Under the pieces are notes generated by a model that saw only the letters and a program-made list of their open reading frames with translations, did not search any database and was not told the DNA's origin. From positions 108,851 to 172,850 of the forward strand of contig QXXL01000012.1 in assembly GCA_009911505.1 (NCBI GenBank): a stretch of 64,000 nucleotides of DNA. The letters run 5' to 3'. Within the stretch, counting starts at the first letter, position 1, and each line of letters starts with the position of its first letter. Below, in pieces: positions 42,158-50,945 of this stretch. This stretch comes from Lachnospiraceae bacterium (GTDB lineage Bacteria; Bacillota; Clostridia; Lachnospirales; Lachnospiraceae). A program made the translations under genes and the position numbers.

Positions 42158-42469
42158 ATGGCTACAAGTAAAATTAAAAAAGGCGATATGGTAAGAGTGA
42201 TTACCGGCAGGGATAAAGATAAAGAAGGAAAAGTAATTTCTGTTGACAGGAAAAAGCACAGGCTTCTTGTAGAGGGGATCAACATGGTAACCAAGCATGC
42301 GAAGCCGAGCATGGCAAACCAGCAGGGCGGGATCATCCATCAGGAAGGACCGATTGACGTGTCAAACGTAATGTATCTCCACAAAGGAAAACCTACCCGC
42401 GTGGGCTTTAAAATGGATGGGGATAAGAAAGTCCGTTTTGCCAAATCAACGGGCGAGATCATTGATTAA
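42158..42469 (+). CDS. rplX: 50S ribosomal protein L24
   Basis: 103 residues; KOW motif [20 protein letters not shown] near residue 6, followed by [12 protein letters not shown]. An early assembly protein at the tunnel exit. GGAGGTG lies 10 bases after rplN. Confidence 0.96.
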   Translation: MATSKIKKGDMVRVITGRDKDKEGKVISVDRKKHRLLVEGINMVTKHAKPSMANQQGGIIHQEGPIDVSNVMYLHKGKPTRVGFKMDGDKKVRFAKSTGEIID

Positions 42470-42492
42470 CCGCAGAGAGGAGGACAAAACAG

Positions 42493-43035
42493 GTGAGTAG
42501 ACTAAGAGATCAGTATCAGAACGAAATCGTAGACGCATTAATGAAGAAGTTCGGATATAAAAACGTAATGCAGGTACCGAAGATCGATAAAATTGTCGTA
42601 AATATGGGTGTCGGCGAAGCAAAAGAAAATGCGAAGATATTAGAGGCTGCGGCCAAGGATATGGAGACTATCACAGGTCAGAAGCCGATTATCACAAAGG
42701 CAAAGCATTCCATTGCCAACTTTAAAATCAGGGAAAACATGCCGATCGGGTGCAAAGTCACCTTAAGGGGCGAGAAAATGTACGAGTTTTTAGACCGCCT
42801 TGTAAACCTGGCGCTGCCCCGTGTACGTGACTTCCGCGGGATCAACCCGAACTCATTTGACGGCAGGGGGAATTATGCGCTCGGGATCAAAGAGCAGTTA
42901 ATCTTCCCTGAAATCGAATACGATAAGATTGATAAAATCAGGGGTATGGACGTAATTGTCGTGACTACAGCAAAGACCGACGAAGAGGGACGCGAATTAT
43001 TAACCCAATTCGGGATGCCATTTGCAAAACAATAG
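42493..43035 (+). CDS. rplE: 50S ribosomal protein L5
   Basis: 180 residues, GTG start 42493 with GAGGAGGA upstream. [35 protein letters not shown] and [17 protein letters not shown] are conserved. Binds 5S rRNA and the P-site tRNA. Confidence 0.97.
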   Translation: MSRLRDQYQNEIVDALMKKFGYKNVMQVPKIDKIVVNMGVGEAKENAKILEAAAKDMETITGQKPIITKAKHSIANFKIRENMPIGCKVTLRGEKMYEFLDRLVNLALPRVRDFRGINPNSFDGRGNYALGIKEQLIFPEIEYDKIDKIRGMDVIVVTTAKTDEEGRELLTQFGMPFAKQ

Positions 43036-43048
43036 GAGGGAATTTTAA

Positions 43049-43234
43049 ATGGCTAAAACATCTATGAAGGTAAAACAGCAGCGGAAACAAAAATTCTCTA
43101 CCAGAGAATATAACCGTTGCAGGATCTGTGGGCGTCCACATGCATATTTGAGAAAATACGGTATCTGCAGGATATGTTTCCGTGAGTTAGCATACAAAGG
43201 GCAGATCCCGGGCGTGAAAAAAGCAAGCTGGTAA
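43049..43234 (+). CDS. rpsN: 30S ribosomal protein S14, zinc-binding type Z
   Basis: 61 residues. [20 protein letters not shown] holds the four zinc Cys (CxxC x11 CxxC). This short form is the usual S14 of Gram-positive bacteria. It is also called rpsZ. Confidence 0.97.
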   Translation: MAKTSMKVKQQRKQKFSTREYNRCRICGRPHAYLRKYGICRICFRELAYKGQIPGVKKASW

Positions 43235-43238
43235 GGAG

Positions 43239-43272
43239 GTACCCGCAGGGTACACGCATGCCACACTGCGTG
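43239..43272 (+). other. Tandem hairpins between rpsN and rpsH
   Basis: GTACCC (43239-43244)/GGGTAC (43248-43253) with GCA loop, immediately followed (sharing one base) by CACGCA (43253-43258)/TGCGTG (43267-43272) with an 8-base loop. Located about 12 bases before AAGGAGGA. Confidence 0.6.
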
Positions 43273-43297
43273 GACAAAATTAAGGAGGAATTTCATC

Positions 43298-43699
43298 ATG
43301 ACAATGAGCGATCCAATTGCAGATATGCTTACAAGAATCCGTAATGCAAATACTGCTAAACATGATACAGTAGACATTCCGGCATCCAAGATGAAAATTG
43401 CAATCGCTGACATCTTAGTGGATGAAGGATATGTTTTAAAATATGACATCGTTGAAGAAAACAACTTCAAGACAATCCATGTCACCTTAAAATACGGTGC
43501 GGACAAGAATGAGAAAATTATTTCCGGCTTAAAAAGGATCTCCAAACCAGGGCTTCGCGTTTACGCCGGGAAAGATAAAATCCCTTATGTCCTTGGGGGC
43601 CTTGGAATAGCTATCCTTTCCACCAATCAGGGGATTATTACGGATAAACAGGCCAGGAAGCTAGAAGTCGGCGGCGAAGTGCTGGCTTTTGTATGGTGA
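43298..43699 (+). CDS. rpsH: 30S ribosomal protein S8
   Basis: 133 residues; [17 protein letters not shown] at the N-terminus, and C-terminal [18 protein letters not shown] plus GGEVLAFVW. Binds helix 21 of 16S rRNA and represses the spc operon in E. coli. ATG 43298 or 43304 could start the protein. Confidence 0.97.
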   Translation: MTMSDPIADMLTRIRNANTAKHDTVDIPASKMKIAIADILVDEGYVLKYDIVEENNFKTIHVTLKYGADKNEKIISGLKRISKPGLRVYAGKDKIPYVLGGLGIAILSTNQGIITDKQARKLEVGGEVLAFVW

Positions 43700-43736
43700 C
43701 AAAAGGCGTCTTAGGGAAGCTGGGCTACAGGCAAAA

Positions 43737-43765
43737 GCTAAGCTTAGCGGACGAAGCTGTCTTCG
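43737..43765 (+). other. Hairpins between rpsH and rplF
   Basis: The self-complementary GCTAAGCTTAGC (43737-43748) is followed by CGAAG (43752-43756)/CTTCG (43761-43765) with CTGT loop. They lie about 30 bases before AGGAGG of rplF. Confidence 0.45.
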
Positions 43766-43803
43766 CATTATATATTACAATTTAAAATACAGGAGGTACG
43801 GGC

Positions 43804-44343
43804 ATGTCACGAATAGGAAGAATGCCAATCGCAGTTCCGGCAGGCGTTACTGTCGACATTGCAGAAAATAATCATGTGACTGTAAAAGGTCCAAAAGGGA
43901 CTCTGGAAAGAACACTCCCGGCGGAAATGAGCATCAAATTAGAAGATTCCGTTATTACCGTAACAAGGCCAAACGATTTAAAAAGGATGAAGTCACTGCA
44001 TGGATTAACCAGGACGTTAATCAACAATATGGTAGTCGGCGTAACTGACGGCTATACAAAGCTCCTTGAGGTAAACGGCGTCGGCTATAGGGCATCCAAA
44101 TCCGGGAAAAAGCTGACCTTGAACTTAGGATATTCCCATCCGGTAGAGATGACGGATCCGGAAGGCATTGAATCTACCGTAGAGGGCAACAAGATTACCG
44201 TTAAAGGGATTGATAAAGAAAAGGTTGGCCAGTACGCTGCCGAAATCAGGGATAAGAGAAGGCCTGAGCCATACAAGGGCAAGGGTATTAAATATGCTGA
44301 TGAAATTATCCGGCGTAAAGTCGGTAAGACTGGCAAGAAATAG
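43804..44343 (+). CDS. rplF: 50S ribosomal protein L6
   Basis: 179 residues; [16 protein letters not shown] at the start, two homologous domains, and [25 protein letters not shown] near the C-terminus. Binds near the sarcin-ricin loop. AGGAGG upstream. Confidence 0.97.
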   Translation: MSRIGRMPIAVPAGVTVDIAENNHVTVKGPKGTLERTLPAEMSIKLEDSVITVTRPNDLKRMKSLHGLTRTLINNMVVGVTDGYTKLLEVNGVGYRASKSGKKLTLNLGYSHPVEMTDPEGIESTVEGNKITVKGIDKEKVGQYAAEIRDKRRPEPYKGKGIKYADEIIRRKVGKTGKK

Positions 44344-44362
44344 GTAAAGGAGTGGACAAAGA

Positions 44363-44731
44363 ATGATAAGAAAGAAATCAAGATCAGAAGTTCGTCAAAA
44401 AAAGCACAGAAGACTTCGTAATCGTCTTGCCGGGACAACAGAACGGCCGCGTCTGGCGGTATTTCGCAGCAACAGCCATATGTACGTTCAGGTAATCGAC
44501 GATACGGTTGGCCATACGCTTGCGTCTGCTTCTACCGTAGAGAAGGAAGTAAGCGAAGGGCTTGAAAAGACCAATAATGTAGAAGCAGCAGCACACCTTG
44601 GAACAGTAATCGCGAAAAGGGCATTGGACAAAGGCATCACGAAAGTCGTATACGACAGGGGTGGCTATATTTACCAGGGTAAAGTCAAAGCTTTAGCCGA
44701 TGCGGCCCGTGAAGCTGGTTTAGAGTTTTAG
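44363..44731 (+). CDS. rplR: 50S ribosomal protein L18
   Basis: 122 residues; [21 protein letters not shown] near residue 17 and [28 protein letters not shown] at the end. Binds 5S rRNA. 19 bases after rplF. Confidence 0.97.
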   Translation: MIRKKSRSEVRQKKHRRLRNRLAGTTERPRLAVFRSNSHMYVQVIDDTVGHTLASASTVEKEVSEGLEKTNNVEAAAHLGTVIAKRALDKGITKVVYDRGGYIYQGKVKALADAAREAGLEF

Positions 44732-44748
44732 AAGGAGGACGCGAATAC

Positions 44749-45258
44749 ATGAAACGTACAATCATTGATGCTAGTCAATTTGAATTAAATGAAAAAGTGG
44801 TATCAATCAAGCGTGTAACTAAGGTTGTCAAAGGTGGGCGTAACTTCCGTTTTACCGCGCTGGTAGTTGTTGGCGACGGCAACGGCCATGTCGGCGCCGG
44901 TCTTGGCAAAGCAACTGAAATCCCGGAAGCTATCCGCAAAGGGAAAGAAGATGCAATGAAAAAATTAATCGAAGTAAAGTTAGATGATAACAAGAGTATC
45001 ACGCATGACACAACAGGAAAACATACTGGCGCATCCGTATTATTAAAAAGGGCTCCGGAAGGTACCGGTGTAATCGCAGGCGGCCCGGCACGTAGTGTGT
45101 GTGAGCTTGCCGGGATCAGCAACATCCGTACCAAATCCCTTGGCTCAAATAACAAGCAGAACGTTGTGCTTGCCACAATCCATGCTTTAAGCCAGTTAAA
45201 ATCCCCAGAAGAAGTAGCGAGGCTCCGCGGCAAATCTGTGGAAGAAATCGTCGGTTAA
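44749..45258 (+). CDS. rpsE: 30S ribosomal protein S5
   Basis: 169 residues; [25 protein letters not shown] is the RNA-binding N-terminal loop region and [10 protein letters not shown] lies in the middle. Part of the mRNA entry helicase site. AAGGAGG upstream. Confidence 0.97.
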   Translation: MKRTIIDASQFELNEKVVSIKRVTKVVKGGRNFRFTALVVVGDGNGHVGAGLGKATEIPEAIRKGKEDAMKKLIEVKLDDNKSITHDTTGKHTGASVLLKRAPEGTGVIAGGPARSVCELAGISNIRTKSLGSNNKQNVVLATIHALSQLKSPEEVARLRGKSVEEIVG

Positions 45259-45272
45259 GGAGGGTATTTAAA

Positions 45273-45455
45273 ATGGCAGAACAATTAAAAATCACACTGG
45301 TAAAGTCTACAATCGGTGCAGTTCCCAAGAACAAAAAGACAGTGGTAGCCTTAGGCTTAAATAAAATCGGCAAGACAGTCATCATGCCGGATAACAAGTC
45401 GGTTCGCGGAATGATCCAGAATGTACGGCATTTAGTAAAAGTAGAAGAAATCTAG
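45273..45455 (+). CDS. rpmD: 50S ribosomal protein L30
   Basis: 60 residues; LKITLVKSTIGAVPKNKKTV and IGKTVIMPDNKSVRGMIQNVRHLV are typical of bacterial L30. Confidence 0.95.
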   Translation: MAEQLKITLVKSTIGAVPKNKKTVVALGLNKIGKTVIMPDNKSVRGMIQNVRHLVKVEEI

Positions 45456-45479
45456 TCTCAAAGATAAGGAGGTGCCAGA

Positions 45480-45992
45480 ATGGATTTATCAAATTTAAGC
45501 CCTGCACGGGGTTCTGTGCATAACAGATTTAGAAGAGGACGCGGGCATGCATCCGGAAACGGCAAGACGGCCGGCAAAGGACATAAGGGGCAAAAAGCCC
45601 GCTCCGGTGCTCCAAGGCCGGGTTTTGAAGGCGGGCAGATGCCGTTATACAGGAGGATTCCAAAGAGGGGATTCACCTGCATCAATTCCAAGGATATCGT
45701 AGGGATCAATTTATCGGCCCTTGAAGTGTTTGATAACGGTTCCGTAGTGACGGTAGCTGATTTGATGGTAAAAGGGATTGTCAAAAACCCAAGGGACGGC
45801 GTAAAAATCCTTGGGAATGGTGAACTGACCAAGAAGCTTACCGTACAGGTAAATGGGTTCAGCGCAAAGGCAAAAGAGCAAATTGAAGCCCTTGGCGGAA
45901 AAGCAGAGGTAAAATCCTTTAACAGAAGGGCAGAGATAAAATCTCTCCGTGAAGAAGTGAAAGCCCGTCGTGGAAAAGCAGAGGTGATCTAA
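45480..45992 (+). CDS. rplO: 50S ribosomal protein L15 with repeated C-terminal extension
   Basis: 170 residues, longer than the usual 145-150. The body is normal: [38 protein letters not shown], and a C-terminal globular domain up to [10 protein letters not shown], where L15 normally ends. About 25 further residues follow and end in RGKAEVI, the normal kind of terminus. The extra part comes from imperfect repeats of a GKAEVKS-like coding segment: GGAAAAGCAGAGGT occurs at 45897-45910 and 45972-45985, with a diverged copy near 45930. It overlaps secY by one base (TAATG). Confidence 0.95.
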   Translation: MDLSNLSPARGSVHNRFRRGRGHASGNGKTAGKGHKGQKARSGAPRPGFEGGQMPLYRRIPKRGFTCINSKDIVGINLSALEVFDNGSVVTVADLMVKGIVKNPRDGVKILGNGELTKKLTVQVNGFSAKAKEQIEALGGKAEVKSFNRRAEIKSLREEVKARRGKAEVI

Positions 45993-47311
45993 TGTTAAAG
46001 ACACTCCGTAATGCATTTAAGATTAAGGATATACGGAATCGAATCATATTTACTTTTTTAATGCTGATTATAATCCGGATTGGAAGCCAGCTTCCGGTTC
46101 CGGGTGTTGATCAGGAAGTATTCAAAAGCTGGTTTGCGACACAGAGCAATGATGCATTCAGTTTCTTTGATGCTGTAACAGGTGGTTCTTTTGAACAGAT
46201 GTCAATCTTTGCATTGAATATTACGCCTTACATCACATCCTCCATTATTATGCAGCTTCTTACAATTGCAATTCCCAAATTAGAGGAGATGCAGAAAGAT
46301 GGTGAAGAGGGCAGGAAGAAAATTGCAGAATTTACCCGTTATGTCACGGTAGGACTTGCATTGATCGAATCCGTTGCAATGGCAATCGGGTTTGGGCGTA
46401 GTGGCTATCTGACCAACTACAATGCATTAAGTGTTATTTCCGTTGTTGTTACCTTAACCGCTGGTTCAGCAGTTTTGATGTGGCTTGGCGAGAGGATAAC
46501 GGAAAAAGGAATTGGAAATGGTATATCCATCGTGCTTGTTATTAATATTATCTCCCGCCTGCCGGAAGATTTAAGCACATTATACCAGCAGTTTATATCT
46601 GGGCAGAGTGTACCGGCAAAGGCTGTACTTGCTGCGGTTATTATTCTTGCGGTTATTATTGCGATGGTAGTATTTGTTATATTACTGCAGGATGCGGAGC
46701 GCAGGATTCCGGTACAGTATTCCAGGAAGCTGCAGGGCAGGAAGCAGGTTGGCGGGCAGTCAACCCATATCCCGTTAAAAGTAAACACCGGCGGTGTTAT
46801 CCCGGTTATTTTTGCGCAGTCACTGATGCAGACCCCGGTCATTATTGCTTCCCTGATAGGCAAGGGCAACGGTACGGGGATCGGCAGCAAGATTTTAAAG
46901 GGATTGTCCCAGTCGAACTGGTGTAACTTAAGCGAACCGGTTTACTCTATCGGGCTTGTGATTTATATTGCGCTGATCATTGCGTTTGCATATTTCTACA
47001 CATCCATTACGTTTAACCCGCTTGAGATTGCAAACAACATGAAAAAACAGGGCGGCTTTATCCCGGGTATCCGTCCGGGCAAGCCAACCAGTGAGTATTT
47101 AAATAAAATCCTGACATATATTGTTTTTATAGGGGCTGTTGGCCTGGCATTCGTTGCATTTCTGCCGATATTCTTCAGCGGTGTATTTAATGCAAATATA
47201 TCTTTCGGCGGAACATCTATCATTATTATTGTAGGTGTTGTCATTGAAACAATCAAACAGATTGAGTCACAGATGCTGGTACGCTACTATAAAGGATTTT
47301 TAAATGATTAA
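45992..47311 (+). CDS. secY: Preprotein translocase subunit SecY
   Basis: 439 residues, about ten membrane segments. Signatures are RIGSQLPVPGVD near 30, NITPYITSSIIMQLL in TM2, QDAERRIPVQYSRK in the cytosolic loop, and GGTSIIIIVGV. It is the channel of the Sec translocon and partners the SecE encoded at 26923. Starts inside the rplO stop. Confidence 0.97.
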   Translation: MLKTLRNAFKIKDIRNRIIFTFLMLIIIRIGSQLPVPGVDQEVFKSWFATQSNDAFSFFDAVTGGSFEQMSIFALNITPYITSSIIMQLLTIAIPKLEEMQKDGEEGRKKIAEFTRYVTVGLALIESVAMAIGFGRSGYLTNYNALSVISVVVTLTAGSAVLMWLGERITEKGIGNGISIVLVINIISRLPEDLSTLYQQFISGQSVPAKAVLAAVIILAVIIAMVVFVILLQDAERRIPVQYSRKLQGRKQVGGQSTHIPLKVNTGGVIPVIFAQSLMQTPVIIASLIGKGNGTGIGSKILKGLSQSNWCNLSEPVYSIGLVIYIALIIAFAYFYTSITFNPLEIANNMKKQGGFIPGIRPGKPTSEYLNKILTYIVFIGAVGLAFVAFLPIFFSGVFNANISFGGTSIIIIVGVVIETIKQIESQMLVRYYKGFLND

Positions 47312-47316
47312 TATAA

Positions 47317-47352
47317 GATTTGGAGATACTGGCTTTTGCCGTATCTCCAATC
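47317..47352 (+). other. Strong hairpin between secY and adk
   Basis: TTGGAGATAC (47320-47329) pairs perfectly with GTATCTCCAA (47341-47350), extended inward by GGC/GCC around a TTTT loop with one bulged T. It begins 9 bases after the secY stop. No T-run follows, so it may be a processing or stability element. The remaining gap to adk (47353-47493) shows no gene. Confidence 0.65.
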
Positions 47353-47493
47353 GTGTATTTATCTTCGGGGAAGCGGCATATCCCCAAAGGATTATGTCTG
47401 CGGCAGACTGCAGGTTTTTACTAAAAGGACTGGGCTTGCATCATTTACAACAAGCCGCGGCGTTTATGGATGAAAAAGGAGGAAGGTATTCTT

Positions 47494-48138
47494 ATGAAGA
47501 TTATTATGCTCGGCGCGCCCGGGGCAGGAAAAGGCACACAAGCGAAGCAGATTGCCGGGAAATATCAGATCCCGCACATTTCCACGGGTGATATTTTCCG
47601 TGCTAACATCAAAGAAGGCACACCGCTTGGGGCAAAAGCAAAGGAGTATATGGACCAGGGTTTGCTGGTGCCGGATGAGCTGGTTGTAGAGCTGGTTGCA
47701 GACCGCATTATAAAAGAAGACTGTAAAGACGGTTTTGTATTAGACGGTTTTCCGAGGACTATCCCACAGGCGAAAGCGTTAGATGAAGCGCTTTCTAAGA
47801 TGGGTGAAAAAATGGATTATGCCATTGACGTGGACGTTCCAGACGAAAATATTGTAAACCGCATGGGTGGAAGGCGCGCATGTTTAAGCTGCGGCGCGAC
47901 GTACCATATTGTCAATATTCCGACGAAGGCAGAGGGCATCTGCGACAAATGTGGCAGCGCCGTTGTCCTGCGTGATGACGACAAGCCAGAAACCGTGCAG
48001 AAACGCCTGGCCGTTTATCATGAACAGACCCAGCCGTTGATTGAGTATTACAGTGCCCAGGGGATTTTAAAATCCGTAGACGGGACACGTCCTATGGATG
48101 ATGTATTTGCAGATATTGTCCGGATTTTAGGAGCTTAA
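47494..48138 (+). CDS. adk: Adenylate kinase, zinc-binding
   Basis: 214 residues from ATG 47494 (AAGGAGGAAGG upstream). P-loop GAPGAGKGTQ, LDGFPRTIPQA and the long LID domain are present; the LID carries four Cys (CLSCG ... CDKCG), the zinc form found in Gram-positives. Interconverts ATP, ADP and AMP. Confidence 0.97.
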   Translation: MKIIMLGAPGAGKGTQAKQIAGKYQIPHISTGDIFRANIKEGTPLGAKAKEYMDQGLLVPDELVVELVADRIIKEDCKDGFVLDGFPRTIPQAKALDEALSKMGEKMDYAIDVDVPDENIVNRMGGRRACLSCGATYHIVNIPTKAEGICDKCGSAVVLRDDDKPETVQKRLAVYHEQTQPLIEYYSAQGILKSVDGTRPMDDVFADIVRILGA

Positions 48139-48141
48139 CCT

Positions 48142-48939
48142 ATGCCTGTAACAATCAAATCTGCCAGGGAGATAGAACTTATGAGGGCAGCCGGTAAAAT
48201 TCTGGGTAAAGTACACCAGGATTTGGGGAAAGCGTTAAAGCCGGGAATGACTACATTAGAGATTGACCGTATGTGCGAGGATATGATAAGAAGCTGCGGC
48301 TGTATCCCGTCTTTTAAAAATTACCAGGGATTTCCCGCATCGGTTTGTGTTTCCATAAATGAAGAAGTCGTGCACGGCATCCCGTCTCCGAAACGCGTGT
48401 TAAAAGAAGGAGACATTGTCAGCCTGGACATTGGGGTGATTTATAAAGGCTACCATTCCGATGCAGCCAGGACGCATGGGATTGGGGATATACCGAAAAA
48501 TGCCAGGCTTTTAATACGGCGTACGAGGGAGAGCTTTTTTGCCGGAATGAAAAATGCCACGGCCGGAAGGTATTTACACCAGATATCTGCGGCGGTTTAT
48601 GATTATGCCAGGGGCCATGGATACGGCGTGGTGCGGGATCTGGTTGGCCATGGGATTGGCAAGCACCTGCACGAGGAGCCGGAGGTGCCTAATTTCCGGA
48701 AACTGACCAGGGGCATCAGGCTATTGCATGGGATGACGCTTGCGGTAGAACCAATGATAAACGAAGGGACATGGAAGGTTGGGTGGCGCAAGAACGGATG
48801 GACTGTCGTCACCTGTGACCGCAGGCTGTCCGCCCATTATGAAAACACAATCCTGATTACAAACGGGCGGCCGGAAATCCTCACCATAACTGAGGATGAA
48901 GTTGCGCGGGGAATTTGGAAGCCAGGAGGGAATGCATGA
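48142..48939 (+). CDS. map: Methionine aminopeptidase, type I
   Basis: 265 residues. Metal ligands are visible: Asp in SLDIGVIYKGYHSDAART (two), His in GHGIGKHLHEEP, Glu in EPMINEG and Glu in HYENTILIT. Removes the N-terminal Met of new proteins. The tail is slightly extended. It ends in an ATGA overlap with the next gene. Confidence 0.95.
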   Translation: MPVTIKSAREIELMRAAGKILGKVHQDLGKALKPGMTTLEIDRMCEDMIRSCGCIPSFKNYQGFPASVCVSINEEVVHGIPSPKRVLKEGDIVSLDIGVIYKGYHSDAARTHGIGDIPKNARLLIRRTRESFFAGMKNATAGRYLHQISAAVYDYARGHGYGVVRDLVGHGIGKHLHEEPEVPNFRKLTRGIRLLHGMTLAVEPMINEGTWKVGWRKNGWTVVTCDRRLSAHYENTILITNGRPEILTITEDEVARGIWKPGGNA

Positions 48940-49199
48940 AATACGAATTTGCAAAGTCCCTATCCGGGCATGACAAGGACAGGATTTACCTGGTTTTAGC
49001 GAAAGAGGGGCGTTTTGCATACCTGGCAGACGGAACGGCGCATACCAGGGAGCGTCCCAAGAAGAAGAATGAGAAGCATTATCAGGTGATAAAACATATT
49101 CCGGATGAGGTCCGGATGCGGCTTGAAGCAAGCGAGCCGCCGCGGGATGAGCAGATCCGGCTGGCGGTAAGGGATTATGAACGATCAATCAATCAGTAG
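48936..49199 (+). CDS. KOW-domain RNA-binding protein (L14e-like)
   Basis: 87 residues from ATG 48936, overlapping the map stop (ATGA) with AGGAGGG upstream. The KOW-type stretch SLSGHDKDRIYLVLAKEGRFAYLADG is near residue 7, followed by a basic patch RERPKKKNEKHY. Clostridia regularly carry such a protein between map and infA; it is believed to bind ribosomal RNA, but its role is not established. Confidence 0.88.
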   Translation: MKYEFAKSLSGHDKDRIYLVLAKEGRFAYLADGTAHTRERPKKKNEKHYQVIKHIPDEVRMRLEASEPPRDEQIRLAVRDYERSINQ

Positions 49200-49211
49200 G
49201 AGGCAATAGGA

Positions 49212-49430
49212 ATGTCAAAAGCAGATGTTATCGAAGTAGAAGGTAAGGTTGTGGAGAAACTTCCAAACGCAATGTTCCAGGTGGAGCTTGAAAACGGGCA
49301 CCAGATTTTAGCGCATATCAGCGGGAAGCTAAGGATGAACTTTATCCGGATTTTACCCGGGGATAAGGTGACGATTGAAATGTCGCCGTATGATTTGACG
49401 AAGGGGCGGATTATCTGGAGGGATAAGTAA
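49212..49430 (+). CDS. infA: Translation initiation factor IF-1
   Basis: 72 residues; [21 protein letters not shown], the S1-type OB-fold [23 protein letters not shown] and [12 protein letters not shown] are diagnostic. Followed by a terminator, so the downstream genes rely on a separate promoter. Confidence 0.97.
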   Translation: MSKADVIEVEGKVVEKLPNAMFQVELENGHQILAHISGKLRMNFIRILPGDKVTIEMSPYDLTKGRIIWRDK

Positions 49431-49482
49431 GGATCCAAAGATGGAGTTTCCTTAAGGGAGTACTTACTGCTTAGTATGAGGC

Positions 49483-49516
49483 GCCCATCCTGGCGTGGAC
49501 AGGGTGGGCATTTTTT
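49483..49516 (+). terminator. Terminator after infA, inside the superoperon
   Basis: GCCCATCCT (49483-49491) pairs with AGGGTGGGC (49501-49509) with one G-T pair; A and six T follow (49511-49516). Confidence 0.82.
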
Positions 49517-49564
49517 CACTTGTACCTTTTCTATCTGTCGCAATCTGAAATCTAGAAAATTTTC

Positions 49565-49593
49565 TTGACGATTCTTAAATGCTATGATATAAT
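49565..49593 (+). promoter_or_regulatory. Internal sigma-A promoter for rpmJ-rpsM-rpsK-rpsD-rpoA-rplQ
   Basis: TTGACG (49565-49570), 17-base spacer, TATAAT (49588-49593), between the infA terminator and rpmJ. Confidence 0.8.
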
Positions 49594-49675
49594 AATATGC
49601 GTATGCTTTTAGCCAGTTTTTGGCGAATAGTACAAATCCACAGAACAAGGTACTTGTAAGAAAGGAGGCTTTGCT

Positions 49676-49789
49676 GTGAAAGTAAGATCATCAGTTAAAC
49701 CTATGTGCGAAAAATGCAAGGTGATTAAGCGCAAAGGAAGTATCAGGATTATCTGTGAGAATCCAAAACACAAACAGCGGCAGGGGTAA
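49676..49789 (+). CDS. rpmJ: 50S ribosomal protein L36, zinc-binding form
   Basis: 37 residues, GTG start 49676 with AAAGGAGG upstream. [20 protein letters not shown], then a Cys and [10 protein letters not shown]; the CxxC...C...H set is the zinc-binding version. Confidence 0.96.
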   Translation: MKVRSSVKPMCEKCKVIKRKGSIRIICENPKHKQRQG

Positions 49790-50086
49790 TTTATTTATCC
49801 GGTTTATTATGTGCGGCTGCAGCGAAACGCCAGGTACGGTTGTTATCGCTGTTCATAATAAGTACGGGGGATAAACACTGCCGGGCGCGCCGGGTTTATC
49901 ATACCGGAATCCGTTTGGGCGTCTTTTGATTTTAAGTTATGGAACGGCAATAGGTGCATGCACGTCATTTCAGGCCGGGGAACCGGAGCTGCAGAAGGCT
50001 GTTGCCGCAGCAAAGGAACAAAAACAGCAGCCAGGGAGGGAAACGGCCCGGGCGGCAAAAGAATTTTTATGGAGGTGCAACGACGA
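49790..50086 (+). promoter_or_regulatory. Long structured spacer between rpmJ and rpsM
   Basis: 297 bases without a convincing gene. A strong hairpin pairs GATAAAC (49870-49876) with GTTTATC (49894-49900) and CCGG (49881-49884) with CCGG (49890-49893), with a 4-base bulge. The ribosome binding site GGAGGTG for rpsM lies near 50070. In E. coli S4 represses from a pseudoknot before rpsM; this spacer is in the equivalent place, but I cannot show homology. Confidence 0.4.
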
Positions 50087-50455
50087 ATGGCTCGTATCGC
50101 AGGTGTAGATTTACCAAGAGAAAAGCGTGTTGAAATCGGTTTGACTTACATTTTCGGAATCGGCAGATCCAGCTCTAACCGTATCCTTGCCGAAGCAAAT
50201 GTAAATCCGGATACACGTTGTCGTGATTTGACAGACGAGGAAGTAAAAAGGATCAGTGAAGTAATTGATAAGACACAGATGGTGGAAGGTGATTTAAGAA
50301 GGGAAATTGCGCTTAATATTAAGCGTCTTCAGGAAATCGGCTGCTACCGTGGGATCCGCCATAGAAAAGGGCTTCCTGTACGTGGGCAGAACACGAAGAC
50401 AAATGCGAGGACCAGGAAGGGTCCAAAGAGGACAGTTGCGAATAAGAAGAAATAG
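50087..50455 (+). CDS. rpsM: 30S ribosomal protein S13
   Basis: 122 residues from ATG 50087. [25 protein letters not shown] at the start and [26 protein letters not shown] near the end. The reading frame is open to 49958, but only this start has GGAGGTG and the family's N-terminus. Confidence 0.97.
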   Translation: MARIAGVDLPREKRVEIGLTYIFGIGRSSSNRILAEANVNPDTRCRDLTDEEVKRISEVIDKTQMVEGDLRREIALNIKRLQEIGCYRGIRHRKGLPVRGQNTKTNARTRKGPKRTVANKKK

Positions 50456-50529
50456 CCCTAGGGCGGCTTCTTTGGCAGCTTAACGACACAATATCAACAT
50501 ATAATAGAAGAAAGTAGGTTAGTTTTATT

Positions 50530-50922
50530 ATGGCTAAAGTTACAAAAAAAGTGACAAAAAAGCGTGTTAAGAAAAACGTTGAACGCGGACAGGCACATAT
50601 TCAGTCATCATTTAACAATACGATTGTTACCATCACAGATGCTGAAGGGAATGCTTTATCATGGGCAAGTGCCGGTGGTCTTGGTTTCAGAGGTTCAAGG
50701 AAATCTACTCCCTATGCTGCGCAGATGGCGGCAGAAACAGCCACCAAAGCAGCATTAATCCATGGCTTAAAATCAGTAGATGTTATGGTTAAAGGACCGG
50801 GATCGGGAAGGGAAGCCGCAATCCGTGCACTTTCTGCATGCGGTCTTGAAGTAACAAGTATCAGAGACGTAACACCAGTTCCTCACAATGGATGTCGTCC
50901 ACCAAAACGCAGAAGAGTCTAA
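50530..50922 (+). CDS. rpsK: 30S ribosomal protein S11
   Basis: 130 residues; [20 protein letters not shown] and [15 protein letters not shown] are conserved, ending in [12 protein letters not shown]. Platform protein near the Shine-Dalgarno helix. Confidence 0.97.
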   Translation: MAKVTKKVTKKRVKKNVERGQAHIQSSFNNTIVTITDAEGNALSWASAGGLGFRGSRKSTPYAAQMAAETATKAALIHGLKSVDVMVKGPGSGREAAIRALSACGLEVTSIRDVTPVPHNGCRPPKRRRV

Positions 50923-50945
50923 TTTATCAGGAGGGATAGTCTAAG

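Noticed and set aside
47304..47591. A 95-codon frame between secY and adk
   Set aside because: It overlaps adk in another frame, contains the strong hairpin, has no ribosome binding site and no family features.
49958..50086. N-terminal extension of S13
   Set aside because: The open frame continues upstream without homology to S13, and the Shine-Dalgarno lies before ATG 50087.
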